A stretch of DNA of 64,000 nt from Phyllobacterium sp. 628. GTDB lineage: Bacteria > Pseudomonadota > Alphaproteobacteria > Rhizobiales > Rhizobiaceae. The stretch lies in contig NZ_CP050301.1 of NCBI RefSeq assembly GCF_014189505.1, forward strand, positions 2,177,501-2,241,500, in the 5' to 3' direction. The notes beneath the pieces were generated by a model. It did not search any database and had not been told where the DNA came from. It saw nothing but the letters and a program-made list of their open reading frames with translations. Below are positions 1-9,916 of this stretch, in pieces; the first letter of the stretch is position 1, and every line of letters begins with the position of its first letter. The position numbers and the translations under genes are program-made.

Positions 1-983
1 TTACCCTGACCGACCAGATCGGCACGCTTGCCACCCTGCTGCTTGGCAGCATAATCCAGTGCCTTGTTGGTAACTGAATTATCGTCAAAGCGGACAGAAG
101 CACCGGTGAAGCTCAACTGCTGCATCAGGCCGAGCATGGCCATGCCCTGAGCTTCACTTGGCTTTCCTTCGCCGGTTTTCACTGCTTCGCGAATGCCCTT
201 GATGAAATCGAGCGTGTAGCCGGAAATATCAAGCTTCAGACCAAGGGTACCGGCATTGTCGGCAATGAAATCAAATTTTTCGACATTCAGGCGGCCATCA
301 GGGATATTCCACGAGCCGTTAAAGTCGATCTTGCCCGAAACAGTCTGATAGCCGAGTGTCTTGAGTGCTTCCTTGGTCTTTGGATCCTCAACACCGGACA
401 GGTCGGCTTTGAAACTTTCAACATTGGATGTGAATGTTACAGGCGCTGACGCAGTCAATGGCGAGACTGTAACAGTCATATTATCGGCGGCGAAAACGTC
501 CTTGCCCTTGGCGTTGAGGGTGAGGTGCTTCACAGCGCCCTTTTCGTACTGCAGCATCTTGGCCAAAGGCTCTGTTGCGCCTTCAGCAGGAAGGGTGAGG
601 CCATCAAGCTCTATGCCTTCAACAGTAATCTTGCTGTCCGCTTCGCCTTCCGGGCTGAACTTGATATCCGGGATAGTCAAGGAACCGATCTTGAAGCCAC
701 CGCCCGATACGTCGCTGACATTGCTCAGTGTCACGTCACCGGCATTGAAGCTTTCCTTCACTCCGGCAGAAGAAATCTTCGTATCTTTGAGGATAATCGT
801 TGAGCCATTGGTCTCGACATTCGAGTATTCAAGTGTGCCGCCCTGTTCGACGTAAACAGCTTTCAAACGGGCTGCCACCGCATTGCCATCAACCGCATAG
901 GCTGAACCGGCAAAGACAACGACAAGAGCAGTGGTCGCAGCCATAAGGTGCAAGCCGGATTTCAGTGAACGCATTGAGTGCAT
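1..983 (-). CDS. Conserved exported (periplasmic) protein, cut by window edge
   Basis: Reading the minus strand from an ATG at 983 gives about 327 residues with no stop before the left edge, so the C-terminus is missing. The first ~31 residues form a signal peptide (basic MHSMRSLKSG, then a hydrophobic stretch, then a SAYA cleavage site before VDGNAVAA). The rest is rich in beta-strand-like Thr/Val/Gly stretches (for example GGTLEYSNVETNG and KIDFNGSWNIPDGRLNV) with no cysteines or catalytic motif that I recognise. Proteins of this style are found as periplasmic proteins of unknown function in Rhizobiales; that assignment is from memory. A second ATG at 974 is also possible. The gene is divergent from parC across 226 bases. 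Confidence 0.75.
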   Translation of the reverse strand, partial: MHSMRSLKSGLHLMAATTALVVVFAGSAYAVDGNAVAARLKAVYVEQGGTLEYSNVETNGSTIILKDTKISSAGVKESFNAGDVTLSNVSDVSGGGFKIGSLTIPDIKFSPEGEADSKITVEGIELDGLTLPAEGATEPLAKMLQYEKGAVKHLTLNAKGKDVFAADNMTVTVSPLTASAPVTFTSNVESFKADLSGVEDPKTKEALKTLGYQTVSGKIDFNGSWNIPDGRLNVEKFDFIADNAGTLGLKLDISGYTLDFIKGIREAVKTGEGKPSEAQGMAMLGLMQQLSFTGASVRFDDNSVTNKALDYAAKQQGGKRADLVGQG

Positions 984-1209
984 AGTGTGATCCTCGTTGA
1001 CAGTAATAATCGTACCTATTGCATGATGAGCGGCAAAACTGTGACAGACGCCAATCAAAGCGCAAAAATGGCAATTCGGGCGCTACAAAGTCAGATTTGC
1101 ATGATGGACGCAAGCTTTGGTTGTTTTAAAGCCATCAGGGCAAACAACAGCCTGTGATCTTGGCGAATCATCGCTTGCTCGGGATTCAGTGAGTTGATAA
1201 CCCATTGAC

Positions 1210-3492
1210 ATGGGAAAAAGCCTGATTCCGCCAGACAATGGCGACGATAATATTGAACCGGTTGATCTGAAGGCCGCGCTGGAAGAACGCTATCTGGCCT
1301 ACGCGCTTTCGACGATCATGAACCGTGCCTTGCCGGATGTGCGCGACGGACTGAAACCCGTTCATCGCCGCATCATGCACGCCATGCGTTTGCTGCGTCT
1401 TTCGCCTGATCAATCCTATGCAAAATGCGCCCGCATTGTCGGCGAGGTCATGGGTAAATTCCACCCGCATGGCGATCAGTCGATCTATGACGCGCTGGTG
1501 CGCCTGTCACAGGATTTTGCCGTTCGCTACCCCGTTGTCGACGGGCAGGGGAATTTTGGCAATATTGACGGCGATAATCCGGCTGCCATGCGTTACACCG
1601 AAGCGCGGATGACCGACGTTGCCATGCTGCTTCTGGAAGGTATCACCGAAGACGCTGTCGATTTCCGTCCAACCTACAATGAGGAAGACGAAGAGCCGAT
1701 TGTTCTTCCCGGCGCGTTTCCAAACCTTTTGGCCAATGGTTCGTCAGGCATTGCGGTTGGCATGGCCACCTCGATTCCGCCGCACAATGTATCCGAGCTT
1801 TGCGCAGCGGCACTGCATCTGATCAAGCACCCGGACGCATCGGTTGAAGACATGATGTCTCTGACCGACGATCCGGAAGACCATTCAAAGACCAAGGTGC
1901 GCGGTCCGGATTTCCCCACCGGTGGCGTGCTGGTCGAAAGTCAGGATGCCATTCTCGAGGCTTACAAGACGGGGCGCGGCGGTTTCCGTCTGCGTGCCCG
2001 CTGGGAGGTCGAGGATCAGGGACGTGGTACCTGGATCATCGTCATCACCGAGATTCCGTATCAGGTGCAGAAGTCCCGGTTGATCGAAAAGATCGCTGAA
2101 CTGCTGATCGCCAAGAAGATTCCATTGCTCGATGATGTTCGCGATGAATCGACGGAAGATGTGCGTGTCGTGCTTGAACCGAAGAGCCGCAGTGTCAATC
2201 CGGATATTCTGATGGAATCCCTGTTCAAGCTCACCGAGCTTGAGGTTCGTTTCCCGTTGAACATGAACGTATTGTCTAACGGCAAAGTGCCGAACGTGCT
2301 TTCGTTGCGCGATGTGCTGAAGCAATGGCTCGAACACCGCAAGGACGTTCTGATCCGTCGCTCGCGTCACCGCCTGGCCGAAATCGAACGGCGGCTGGAA
2401 ATTCTGGGCGGCTATCTGATTGCCTACCTAAACCTTGACGAGGTCATCCGCATCATTCGTGAGGAAGATGAGCCCAAACAGGTGATGATGGCCCGTTTCG
2501 AGCTATCCGACGTTCAGGCTGAAGCTATTCTCAACATGCGCTTGCGTGCTCTGCGCAAGTTGGAAGAATTCGAAATCCGTAAGGAATTCGATGGACTTAC
2601 TGCCGAAAAAGGTGAAATCGAGCAGTTGCTGGCTTCTGATGTCAAACAGTGGTCGACAATTTCCTGGCAGATCGGGGAAATGCAGAAGAAATATGCGGCC
2701 GATACGCCGTTGGGCAAGCGCCGCACGACCTTCGCCGACGCGCCTCAGCATGATCTGACGGATATGCACCATGCCATGATCGAGAAAGAGCCGGTGACGG
2801 TTGTGGTCTCGGAAAAAGGCTGGTTGCGTGCCATGAAGGGCCATCTGCCTGACTTTGCCGCCCTGACCTTCAAGGAAGGCGACAAGCTGAAGCTCGCATT
2901 CCATGCGGAAACGACAGACCGGATTCTGGTTTTGACGACAGGCGGCAAGTTCTACACTATCGGCGCCAACAGCCTGCCGGGCGGCCGGGGCCATGGCGAG
3001 CCGATCCGTATTATCGTCGACATGGAAAACGATCAGGATATCGTCACCGCTTTTGTTCATAACCCTGAGCGCAAGCTGCTTTTGTCATCGCATGACGGCA
3101 ATGGTTTCCTCGTGCCGGAGGCGGATATCATCGCCAATACCCGCAAGGGCAAACAGGTGATGAACATCAAGGCGCCGGATGAAGCGCGGCATTGCGTGGC
3201 CGTTACCGGCGACAGCGTGGCAATCGTTGGCGAGAACCGCAAGATGCTGGTGTTCCCGCTGGCGGAAGTCCCGGAACTTGGACGCGGTAAGGGCGTGCGC
3301 CTGCAACGCTACAAGGACGGCGGAGTCTCCGATATCCGTGTCTTTGCCATGGAGCACGGGCTCACATGGCAGGATGCGGCGGACCGGACGTTCACGCGCA
3401 GCAAGGAAGAATTGGCTGAATGGATTGGCCCGAGGGCAACCGCTGGCCGCATGGTACCGAAAGGTTTCCCGCGTTCGGGCAAATTTTCTTGA
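1210..3492 (+). CDS. parC: DNA topoisomerase IV subunit A
   Basis: A 760-residue GyrA/ParC-type breakage-reunion subunit. With ParE it decatenates daughter chromosomes. The N-terminal catalytic part holds the nucleophile Tyr129 in [10 protein letters not shown]. The quinolone-determining stretch is [15 protein letters not shown], with Gln90 and Asp94 where E. coli ParC has Ser80 and Glu84; I believe this is the usual alphaproteobacterial state rather than a resistance mutation. The C-terminal part is a short beta-pinwheel (around residues 520-740), and there is no GyrA box like that of gyrase. Length fits alphaproteobacterial ParC. The ATG at 1210 follows 226 bases of non-coding DNA and is the only sensible start. 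Confidence 0.97.
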   Translation: MGKSLIPPDNGDDNIEPVDLKAALEERYLAYALSTIMNRALPDVRDGLKPVHRRIMHAMRLLRLSPDQSYAKCARIVGEVMGKFHPHGDQSIYDALVRLSQDFAVRYPVVDGQGNFGNIDGDNPAAMRYTEARMTDVAMLLLEGITEDAVDFRPTYNEEDEEPIVLPGAFPNLLANGSSGIAVGMATSIPPHNVSELCAAALHLIKHPDASVEDMMSLTDDPEDHSKTKVRGPDFPTGGVLVESQDAILEAYKTGRGGFRLRARWEVEDQGRGTWIIVITEIPYQVQKSRLIEKIAELLIAKKIPLLDDVRDESTEDVRVVLEPKSRSVNPDILMESLFKLTELEVRFPLNMNVLSNGKVPNVLSLRDVLKQWLEHRKDVLIRRSRHRLAEIERRLEILGGYLIAYLNLDEVIRIIREEDEPKQVMMARFELSDVQAEAILNMRLRALRKLEEFEIRKEFDGLTAEKGEIEQLLASDVKQWSTISWQIGEMQKKYAADTPLGKRRTTFADAPQHDLTDMHHAMIEKEPVTVVVSEKGWLRAMKGHLPDFAALTFKEGDKLKLAFHAETTDRILVLTTGGKFYTIGANSLPGGRGHGEPIRIIVDMENDQDIVTAFVHNPERKLLLSSHDGNGFLVPEADIIANTRKGKQVMNIKAPDEARHCVAVTGDSVAIVGENRKMLVFPLAEVPELGRGKGVRLQRYKDGGVSDIRVFAMEHGLTWQDAADRTFTRSKEELAEWIGPRATAGRMVPKGFPRSGKFS

Positions 3493-3522
3493 TAGCTGTC
3501 TCTGTTAACTTGAAAAAATAAA

Positions 3523-3590
3523 CGAGAACGTTCATTCTCGTATTGACGGTATCTGTGCTTCACTATAAATGAGAACGAACGTTCGCTCTT
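3523..3590 (+). promoter_or_regulatory. Promoter with two flanking dyad operators (TetR autoregulation)
   Basis: Two related dyads share the palindromic core GAACGTTC at 3526-3533 and 3577-3584, about 51 bases (roughly five helical turns) apart. The first is CGAGAA-N6-TTCTCG (3523-3540) and the second lies at 3571-3590. Between them sit TTGACG (3543-3548) and a TATAAAT stretch (3564-3570), a plausible sigma-70 promoter just upstream of the TetR gene. Paired operators around a promoter fit repression by the adjacent regulator. Binding itself is inferred. Confidence 0.65.
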
Positions 3591-3603
3591 TTTATGGTGT
3601 TGC

Positions 3604-4314
3604 ATGGCTGACCACATTTTGCCGAAACAATTGACGGGCATGGCCGACGAGAAATCGGATCATGAATCGCATTGTTTTGTCGCCAAACTGTTTGGCAAGC
3701 GTGCACAGAACCGCGAGGTGCAGGAAGCGCGCATTCTTGAAGCGGCGACCAACTGCTTTGTTCGCGCCGGATTCCGTGGCGCGTCGATGAATGATATCTG
3801 CTCGGAAGCGGGTATGAGCCCCGGCGCTTTGTATCGGTACTTCCCGTCCAAGGAATCCATTATCGAGACCATCGTGGCTTCGCACCGCAAAGCCAGCGCT
3901 GAAATCCTCAACCGCATGGATGAATATGACAACATCATCGATGCGCTTGTGATGGTAGGTGTCGACCACGTCCGCAAGAAGTCGGCCGACGCGGCAGGAA
4001 CCAGCTGGGATGAGAGAAGCGCGCTGCTTTTCTCGGAAGTGCGTGCCGAAGCCATGCGCAATGAAGCCGTTGCTGCCCAATGCGAACTCTATGAAGGACA
4101 GATGCGTGAAAAGCTTTTGTCGGTTGTCAGCGCCGCCAAGACCAAAGGCGAGATCAATCCGGTTGGCGATCTGGAGCTTGTGGTCGCGACGCTCGCTGCC
4201 ATGGGCGAGGGCGTCGTCATGCGCAATTTCCCGGCACAAGGCGTGCCTGTCGAAGCACTGGAGCCGATGTTCCGTGCGCTTGCGGTCGCGATTTTGCGGC
4301 CCGTCCAGAAATAA
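3604..4314 (+). CDS. bepR: TetR/AcrR-family repressor of the RND efflux operon (BepR-like)
   Basis: A 236-residue regulator. The N-terminal helix-turn-helix (about residues 45-90) is seen in FRGASMNDICSEAGMSPGAL followed by YRYFPSKESI, the classic TetR signature. The remainder is the divergent ligand-binding region. It lies 60 bases upstream of an HlyD/RND pair on the same strand and just downstream of paired palindromes, so it probably represses itself and the pump. In Brucella suis, BepR controls bepDE in the same arrangement; the symbol rests on that parallel and on the partner lengths. An alternative start at Met13 would shorten the N-terminal tail. Confidence 0.8.
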   Translation: MADHILPKQLTGMADEKSDHESHCFVAKLFGKRAQNREVQEARILEAATNCFVRAGFRGASMNDICSEAGMSPGALYRYFPSKESIIETIVASHRKASAEILNRMDEYDNIIDALVMVGVDHVRKKSADAAGTSWDERSALLFSEVRAEAMRNEAVAAQCELYEGQMREKLLSVVSAAKTKGEINPVGDLELVVATLAAMGEGVVMRNFPAQGVPVEALEPMFRALAVAILRPVQK

Positions 4315-4374
4315 AGCATCAGCATAGCTACTGACATACAGATCCGCATTTCACTCTTTTGATCAGGTCATCCG

Positions 4375-5577
4375 ATGCGCAACCGCCGCAACACAGTTCT
4401 GACATCCCTCGCTCTGGCCTTCGGCCTGTCATCCACGCTTGTTTCCGGCGGTCATGCTGCGGACACACCAGTGACCCAGACCGTCAAGCCACCCGTTATC
4501 AATGTCATTCCAGCCGCCGAAGCGGAGATGGTCGCGACGATCACTGTTACCGGCACGATTGTTCCCCGGCAGGAGGTGGCCGTTGGAACAGACGTCGCCG
4601 GATTGATCGTGCTCGAACTCTCTGCCGATCAGGGCGATATGGTCAAGGAGGGCGAGATTATTGCCCGTCTCGATAAATCATCACTTGAAATTCAGCTGGC
4701 CCAGATTGAAGCGCAGCGGGCGCAGGCTGAAGCATCTATTGCTCAATCGGAAGCGCAGATCGTCGATGCACAGATTGCCGTGCGTCAGGCGCAGGAAGCA
4801 TTGGATCGTGCCCGGGCCCTGTCAGCCAAGGGGATCACCTCCAAGGCGGATTTTGACAATGCAACCAACGCGCATGACAGCGCCAATGCGCGGCTGAATA
4901 CATCGAGGCAGGCACTGGTCGCCAGCCAGTCCCAATTGCAGCTCGTAGCCGCGCAAAAACGCGATGTTTTGCTGCGGATCGAAAAGGCGGATGTCAAAGC
5001 GCCAACGGATGGCGTAGTTCTCAGCCGTAACGCACTGCTCGGCGGTATTGTGTCTGTTAATGCTGGTCCTTTGTTTCGTATCGCCCGCGATCGCGATTTT
5101 GAGCTTTCCGCCAATATTCCCGAAGCCGATCTGCCGCGTCTCAAGCAGGGCATGCCCGTGTCTGTTCGTGTTTCCGGCATGGATGAGCCCGTTGCCGGTC
5201 GTATCCGGTTGATTTCGCCGGAGATCACTGCCAACTCGCGGCTCGGTTCAGTCAAAATTTCACTCGAGCGCAACGATGCGATCCGCCCCGGTAATTTCGC
5301 CCGTGCAATTGTTGAGCTGACCCGGCGCAATGGTGTCAGCGTTCCGCTGTCCGCCGTCGTCTATCACGGGTCCACGGCGCTCGTGCAAGTGGTCAAGGAC
5401 GGGGTGATTGATACCCGCAAAGTCACGCTTGGCATTCGCAATGACCGGTCGGTCGAAGTCCTGAGTGGACTGGCCGATGGTGAGGACGTTGTGGCCCGCG
5501 CCGGAACTTTTGTCGCTAATGGTGATCGTGTCACCCCTGTTCGGGTTGCAGAGGAAACAACGGGGGCGGTCAAATGA
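4375..5577 (+). CDS. bepD: RND efflux periplasmic adaptor (membrane fusion protein, BepD-like)
   Basis: A 400-residue HlyD-family adaptor linking the inner-membrane RND pump to an outer-membrane channel. It begins with a signal peptide (MRNRRNT, hydrophobic core, SGGHAA). A lipoyl-like half motif follows (GTIVPRQEVAVGTDVAG), then a long Gln/Ala-rich coiled coil of about residues 100-190 (QIEAQRAQAEASIAQSEAQI). The second lipoyl half is VKAPTDGVVLSRNALLGGIV, and beta-barrel and membrane-proximal domains come last. Its stop overlaps the start of the pump gene by 4 bases (ATGA), indicating translational coupling. B. suis BepD has nearly the same length. Confidence 0.9.
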   Translation: MRNRRNTVLTSLALAFGLSSTLVSGGHAADTPVTQTVKPPVINVIPAAEAEMVATITVTGTIVPRQEVAVGTDVAGLIVLELSADQGDMVKEGEIIARLDKSSLEIQLAQIEAQRAQAEASIAQSEAQIVDAQIAVRQAQEALDRARALSAKGITSKADFDNATNAHDSANARLNTSRQALVASQSQLQLVAAQKRDVLLRIEKADVKAPTDGVVLSRNALLGGIVSVNAGPLFRIARDRDFELSANIPEADLPRLKQGMPVSVRVSGMDEPVAGRIRLISPEITANSRLGSVKISLERNDAIRPGNFARAIVELTRRNGVSVPLSAVVYHGSTALVQVVKDGVIDTRKVTLGIRNDRSVEVLSGLADGEDVVARAGTFVANGDRVTPVRVAEETTGAVK

Positions 5578-8500
5578 ACTGGAACATTTCTGCCTGGTCG
5601 ATCCGCAATCCGGTTCCATCGATCCTGTTGTTTGTCGTGCTCGTTGTTCTGGGCTTGATGAGCTTTGCCAAGCTGCCGATTACCCGCTTTCCCAATATTG
5701 ATGTTCCGCTCATTTCAGTCGCGGTGACTGATCCTGGCGTTGCACCGAGCGAGCTTGAAACCCAGATCGCCAAGCGGGTTGAGGATTCGGTTGCCAACAT
5801 TACCGGCGTGAAGAATGTTATCACGACGCTCACTGAAGGCATTTCGACAACGCTTGTCGAGTTCCGGCTCGAAGTCGATACGCAAAAAGCCCTGAACGAC
5901 GTCAAGGATGCGGTTACCCGCATTCGCAGCGATCTGCCCGCAACCATCAAGGAGCCGATTGTCAGTTCGGTGGATGTTGAGGGTTCGGCTATTCTGACCT
6001 ACGCGGTTTCCGCGCCGACCATGACATCCGAAGAACTCTCGTGGTTTGTCGATGACAAGATTCTGCGCGATATCCAGGGCGTCAAAGGTGTTGGCCGGGT
6101 GGAACGCTATGGCGGCGTGACCCGCGAAATCCGGGTTGCGCTTGACCCGGACCGGTTGACGGCTTTGGGCGTAACCGCCGCCGATGTAAATCGCGCGCTT
6201 AAGGCGATGAACACGGATCTGACCGGGGGCCGGGGTGATCTTGGGACGACACAGCAGACCATTCGCACGCTGGGCGCATCGCGCACGCTCGATGACCTGC
6301 GTAGCGTGGAAATTCCGCTCGCTGGCGGCCGTTCCGTCCGGCTTGACGCTATCGGCAGTGTCACGGACTCGTTTCAGGAGCCGAAATCCTTTGCCCGCGT
6401 GAACAACCAGACGATTGTGTCGCTGGGCATATTCCGCGCCAAAGGTGCCAGTGATGCCGACGTTTTCAAGCGGGTTCAGGACCGCATGGAACTGTTGAAG
6501 CAGAAATATCCCGATGCGCGGTTCAGTATCATCGATAATGCGGTGAACTATACCTACGGCAATTACGAAGCGGCGATGAGTTCACTCGTCGAAGGCGCGA
6601 TCCTCTCGATCATCGTTGTCTTCCTCTTCCTGCGTAACATGCGGGCGACTTTAATTGCAGCCATAGCCTTGCCGCTGTCAGCCATACCGACATTCTGGGC
6701 AATCGATATGCTCGGGTTCTCGCTCAATTTGATCAGTTTGCTCGGGATCACGCTCGTGACCGGTATTCTTGTCGATGATGCGATTGTGGAGATTGAGAAT
6801 ATCGTCCGGCATATGCGTTCGGGCAAATCACCCTATCGCGCTTCGCTGGAGGCAGCAGACGAAATTGGACTGGCTGTTATCGCTATTTCGGTGACAATCA
6901 TTGCGGTGTTTGCGCCGGTCAGCTTCATGAGCGGCATTGCCGGGCAATATTTCAAACAGTTCGGTCTGACGGTTGCGGTTGCCGTGTTTTTCTCGCTGCT
7001 TGTAGCGCGTCTGATCACGCCGATGATGACGGCCTATCTCCTGCGCGACAAGAAGAACCTGCTTCACGAGGAAAATGACGGCGGCTGGGTTGGCGCTTAC
7101 ACCCGCTTTCTCGTGGTCACGCTGCGTTATCGCTGGCTGACCCTGATCAGTGGTGTGCTTCTGTTCGCCACGGCAATCTGGGCCATGGGCTTTCTGCCTT
7201 CAGGTTTTGTGCCTGCGCAGGATGAGGCGCGTGTTGCAGTCAATCTGGAATTGACACCGGGCTCGCCCATCGATGAAACGCGCCGTGTGACTGATCTGGC
7301 CGCTACACGTGTTCGGGAAATCCCGGAAGTGCAGCAGACCTATGTGGTTGGCGGATCGTCACCCAAAGGCGAGGTCGATACGCGCCGCGCTACGATGATC
7401 GTCAAGCTCAGCCATAAGAGCGAGCGCAACCGTACCCAGAAACAGATAGAAACCGATATTTTCGCAAAGCTGTCTGAAGTGCCGGATATACGTGCCAATT
7501 TCGTCAATGATCGCGGCGAGCGTGAATTTGCTATCGGCGTTATTGGCCCGGACGGTCAGAAGGTGAGCGAGCAGGCACGTGCCATGCAGAGCGGCATGAT
7601 GGCAACCGGCAGTTTCCAGGCTGTTTCATCCAGTGCTGCATTGGACCGCCCGGAGATTATTGTCACGCCCCGCATGGACAAACTGGCCGAGCTTGGTTTG
7701 TCCACATCAGGTGTCTCTGATGCGCTTCGTGTTGCAACACTCGGCGATCTTGATGCCAATCTTGCCAAATATACAGTTGGTGACCGCCAGATACCGATCC
7801 GTGTTCAGCTGACAGAAGAATCACGCCGCGATTTGACAGTTCTGAACACGCTGACGGTGACGGCACCGTCTGGCGTGGTTGTGCCGCTTGCCTCGATTGC
7901 CAATGTCAGTTTCGGGCAGGGCCCGTCATCGATCGAACGCTTCAACCGTGAACGCCGTGTCGTCGTCGGCGCTAATATGGCCGGCGGCAAAGAGATCGGC
8001 GAGGGACTTTCCATCGTCAAAGGCTTACCGCAGGTCAAATCCATGCCGGAAGGTGTGCGTATTCAGGAAACCGGAGACGCCGAGGTTATGGGCGAAGTCT
8101 TTGCCGGCTTCCGCGATGCCATGATCATGGGTCTGATGCTGGTGTTTGTGGTGCTGATTCTGCTCTTTGGCAGTATCTTTCATGCTTTCACCATTCTGAT
8201 GTCTCTGCCCCTCTCCATTGCCGGCGTGGCGGCAGCTCTGCTGCTCACAAACAACTCCGTATCCATGGCCGTGGTCATCGGTATCCTGATGTTGATGGGT
8301 ATCGTCACCAAGAATGCCATTATGCTCGTCGATTTCGCTGTTGAAGAGGTCAAGCACGGCATACCGCGCAACGAGGCCATCATTGACGCTGGCCGCAAGC
8401 GCGTTCGTCCGATTGTGATGACCACGATTGCCATGTCCGCAGGCATGTTGCCCGCAGCCATGGCCTTCGGTGACGGCGGCGAGTTCCGGGCTCCGATGGC

Positions 8501-8726
8501 GATTGCGGTGATCGGTGGGCTGCTGATCTCGACAGTGCTGTCGCTGGTGTTCGTGCCGTCGTTCTACACGATCATGGATGATTTGAGCCGCTGGATGGCA
8601 CGGGCGTTCAAATGGAGCTTCCGCCCCAATATTCCGGACGAAGCTCCGGAAGGTGCAGCCAAACACGGCGTTCGTACGGTTCCAGCCTATCCGGCACCTG
8701 GCCTGATCACTGAAGCCGCAGAATAG
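5574..8726 (+). CDS. bepE: RND multidrug efflux permease (BepE-like, HAE1 type)
   Basis: A 1050-residue inner-membrane proton/drug antiporter. TM1 is at residues 12-32 (PVPSILLFVVLVVLGLMSF). Two large periplasmic loops lie after TM1 and TM7. The proton-relay pair of acidic residues sits in TM4 in GILVDDAIVEIEN at about residues 397-409. The second half repeats the fold, with MGIVTKNAIMLVDFAVEE near residue 910. The length is standard for HAE1 pumps. No outer-membrane factor gene lies in the operon, so a TolC-type channel encoded elsewhere is probably used. The pump is translationally coupled to the adaptor and convergent with the EamA transporter 6 bases downstream. Confidence 0.93.
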   Translation: MNWNISAWSIRNPVPSILLFVVLVVLGLMSFAKLPITRFPNIDVPLISVAVTDPGVAPSELETQIAKRVEDSVANITGVKNVITTLTEGISTTLVEFRLEVDTQKALNDVKDAVTRIRSDLPATIKEPIVSSVDVEGSAILTYAVSAPTMTSEELSWFVDDKILRDIQGVKGVGRVERYGGVTREIRVALDPDRLTALGVTAADVNRALKAMNTDLTGGRGDLGTTQQTIRTLGASRTLDDLRSVEIPLAGGRSVRLDAIGSVTDSFQEPKSFARVNNQTIVSLGIFRAKGASDADVFKRVQDRMELLKQKYPDARFSIIDNAVNYTYGNYEAAMSSLVEGAILSIIVVFLFLRNMRATLIAAIALPLSAIPTFWAIDMLGFSLNLISLLGITLVTGILVDDAIVEIENIVRHMRSGKSPYRASLEAADEIGLAVIAISVTIIAVFAPVSFMSGIAGQYFKQFGLTVAVAVFFSLLVARLITPMMTAYLLRDKKNLLHEENDGGWVGAYTRFLVVTLRYRWLTLISGVLLFATAIWAMGFLPSGFVPAQDEARVAVNLELTPGSPIDETRRVTDLAATRVREIPEVQQTYVVGGSSPKGEVDTRRATMIVKLSHKSERNRTQKQIETDIFAKLSEVPDIRANFVNDRGEREFAIGVIGPDGQKVSEQARAMQSGMMATGSFQAVSSSAALDRPEIIVTPRMDKLAELGLSTSGVSDALRVATLGDLDANLAKYTVGDRQIPIRVQLTEESRRDLTVLNTLTVTAPSGVVVPLASIANVSFGQGPSSIERFNRERRVVVGANMAGGKEIGEGLSIVKGLPQVKSMPEGVRIQETGDAEVMGEVFAGFRDAMIMGLMLVFVVLILLFGSIFHAFTILMSLPLSIAGVAAALLLTNNSVSMAVVIGILMLMGIVTKNAIMLVDFAVEEVKHGIPRNEAIIDAGRKRVRPIVMTTIAMSAGMLPAAMAFGDGGEFRAPMAIAVIGGLLISTVLSLVFVPSFYTIMDDLSRWMARAFKWSFRPNIPDEAPEGAAKHGVRTVPAYPAPGLITEAAE

Positions 8727-8732
8727 ACGGCT

Positions 8733-9632
8733 TCAGATGGGGTGGCGGATTGCCGCCGTCCGTGATCGCTTGAGCGCGCTGCGCATCTGCCAAAGCGAGT
8801 GACAGACAAGCGTCGTGATAATGATGATCCCGCCAAGCAGGGTGGGGTCGGTGGGCCGCTCTGAAAAAACAAACCAGACCCAGATTGGTGCAAGGACTGT
8901 TTCCAGGAGATAGAACATCGCCACTTCGGGACCGGAGAGAAATCTGGGTCCCGTTGCAAGACAGGCGAAAGCAATCGTGGTCACAACAGCGCCATTGAAG
9001 ATGATCCAACCGGGAACCGCGACAGTAAACCCGTGCTGCGACACCATGAAAGCGGCGACCAGCATGGGCAGAGCCGTACCGATGATCGCGGCGAAACTCA
9101 TGTCTTTCTTCGAGGCGCGGGTCACGGTAATGGCCGAGGCAAGGAAAAAGGTCGATAGCAACGCGATCAGATTGCCGAACAGATGACCGGAAGACAGACC
9201 CTCGCGAACGATGATGCCGACACCGATCAGCATGAAAAACATTGCAATGAACGTGGCGGTCCTTGGCCGCTCTTTCAGGAAAATCCATGAAAACAGCGCC
9301 GCAAACACGGTATTGAAAGCGAGGATGAACACGAGATTGGCCGTCGTCGTATTATAGACCGCGACCATGAAAGCGATGGAACCCATCCCGTAAAGCCCGG
9401 CCACGGCAAAACCGATACGTCCCGGCAGGATCGTCCGCGCTTTTCCGGTCGCTACGCTCCAGATCGCCCAGATGATCAGCGCACAGATGAATGTCGTGCC
9501 GCTACGCAGCAGCAGCGTTGACCATGTTTCGCCCTGACCAAGCCGCAGCAACGGAATATCGACGGAGAGTATCAGACCGCCAATGCCTGTGATGAGCAGG
9601 CCCTTGCGGTGATCAAGATGCGGTTGGGACAT
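8733..9632 (-). CDS. EamA/DMT-family transporter
   Basis: A roughly 299-residue membrane protein with about ten hydrophobic segments in two five-helix halves, as in the drug/metabolite transporter superfamily. Examples are GLLITGIGGLILSVDIPLLR at the start and TFIAMFFMLIGVGIIV in the middle, with a Gly/Pro-rich final helix (PTLLGGIIIITTLVCHSLW). The substrate cannot be told from sequence. I chose the ATG at 9632; an in-frame TTG at 9665 would add eleven polar residues that are not typical of the family. The gene is convergent with the RND operon. Confidence 0.85.
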   Translation of the reverse strand: MSQPHLDHRKGLLITGIGGLILSVDIPLLRLGQGETWSTLLLRSGTTFICALIIWAIWSVATGKARTILPGRIGFAVAGLYGMGSIAFMVAVYNTTTANLVFILAFNTVFAALFSWIFLKERPRTATFIAMFFMLIGVGIIVREGLSSGHLFGNLIALLSTFFLASAITVTRASKKDMSFAAIIGTALPMLVAAFMVSQHGFTVAVPGWIIFNGAVVTTIAFACLATGPRFLSGPEVAMFYLLETVLAPIWVWFVFSERPTDPTLLGGIIIITTLVCHSLWQMRSALKRSRTAAIRHPI

Positions 9633-9768
9633 TTCCTCGGGGCTTTCCAAGTCTTTTAAGATCAAGTCTTTTTATAATTTAAGCCAAGAGCTTTAGCTGG
9701 AAGAATGGGCTTATTCTAGGTCAGGTAAGTACAAATCAGTTTCAAATGGGGAGATGGCAATTCTGGCG

Positions 9769-9890
9769 TGCGTGGTTCGACACGCTCACCATGAGGGAGA
9801 GGGTTTGGCTGCACGCCACCCTTCGATAGTACAGAACTTGGCTCCCTGCAGTCCTCACTCTCCCTCATGGTGAGCGTGTCGAACCACGCA
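9769..9890. repeat. Dispersed palindromic repeat, copy 1
   Basis: Perfect 32-bp inverted arms at 9769-9800 and 9859-9890 enclose a loop of about 58 bases. The arm core is GGTTCGACACGCTCACCATG. The same element recurs at 11818, 18473 and 22301, always between genes. This copy carries C (and G in the opposite arm) where the others carry A/T, so base pairing is kept. Confidence 0.9.
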
Positions 9891-9916
9891 CCATTGAACT
9901 ACCACCCGAACACAGC

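Noticed and set aside
1477-1494. ParC Gln90/Asp94 as quinolone resistance change
   Set aside because: These residues seem native in alphaproteobacterial ParC; no susceptible reference is at hand.
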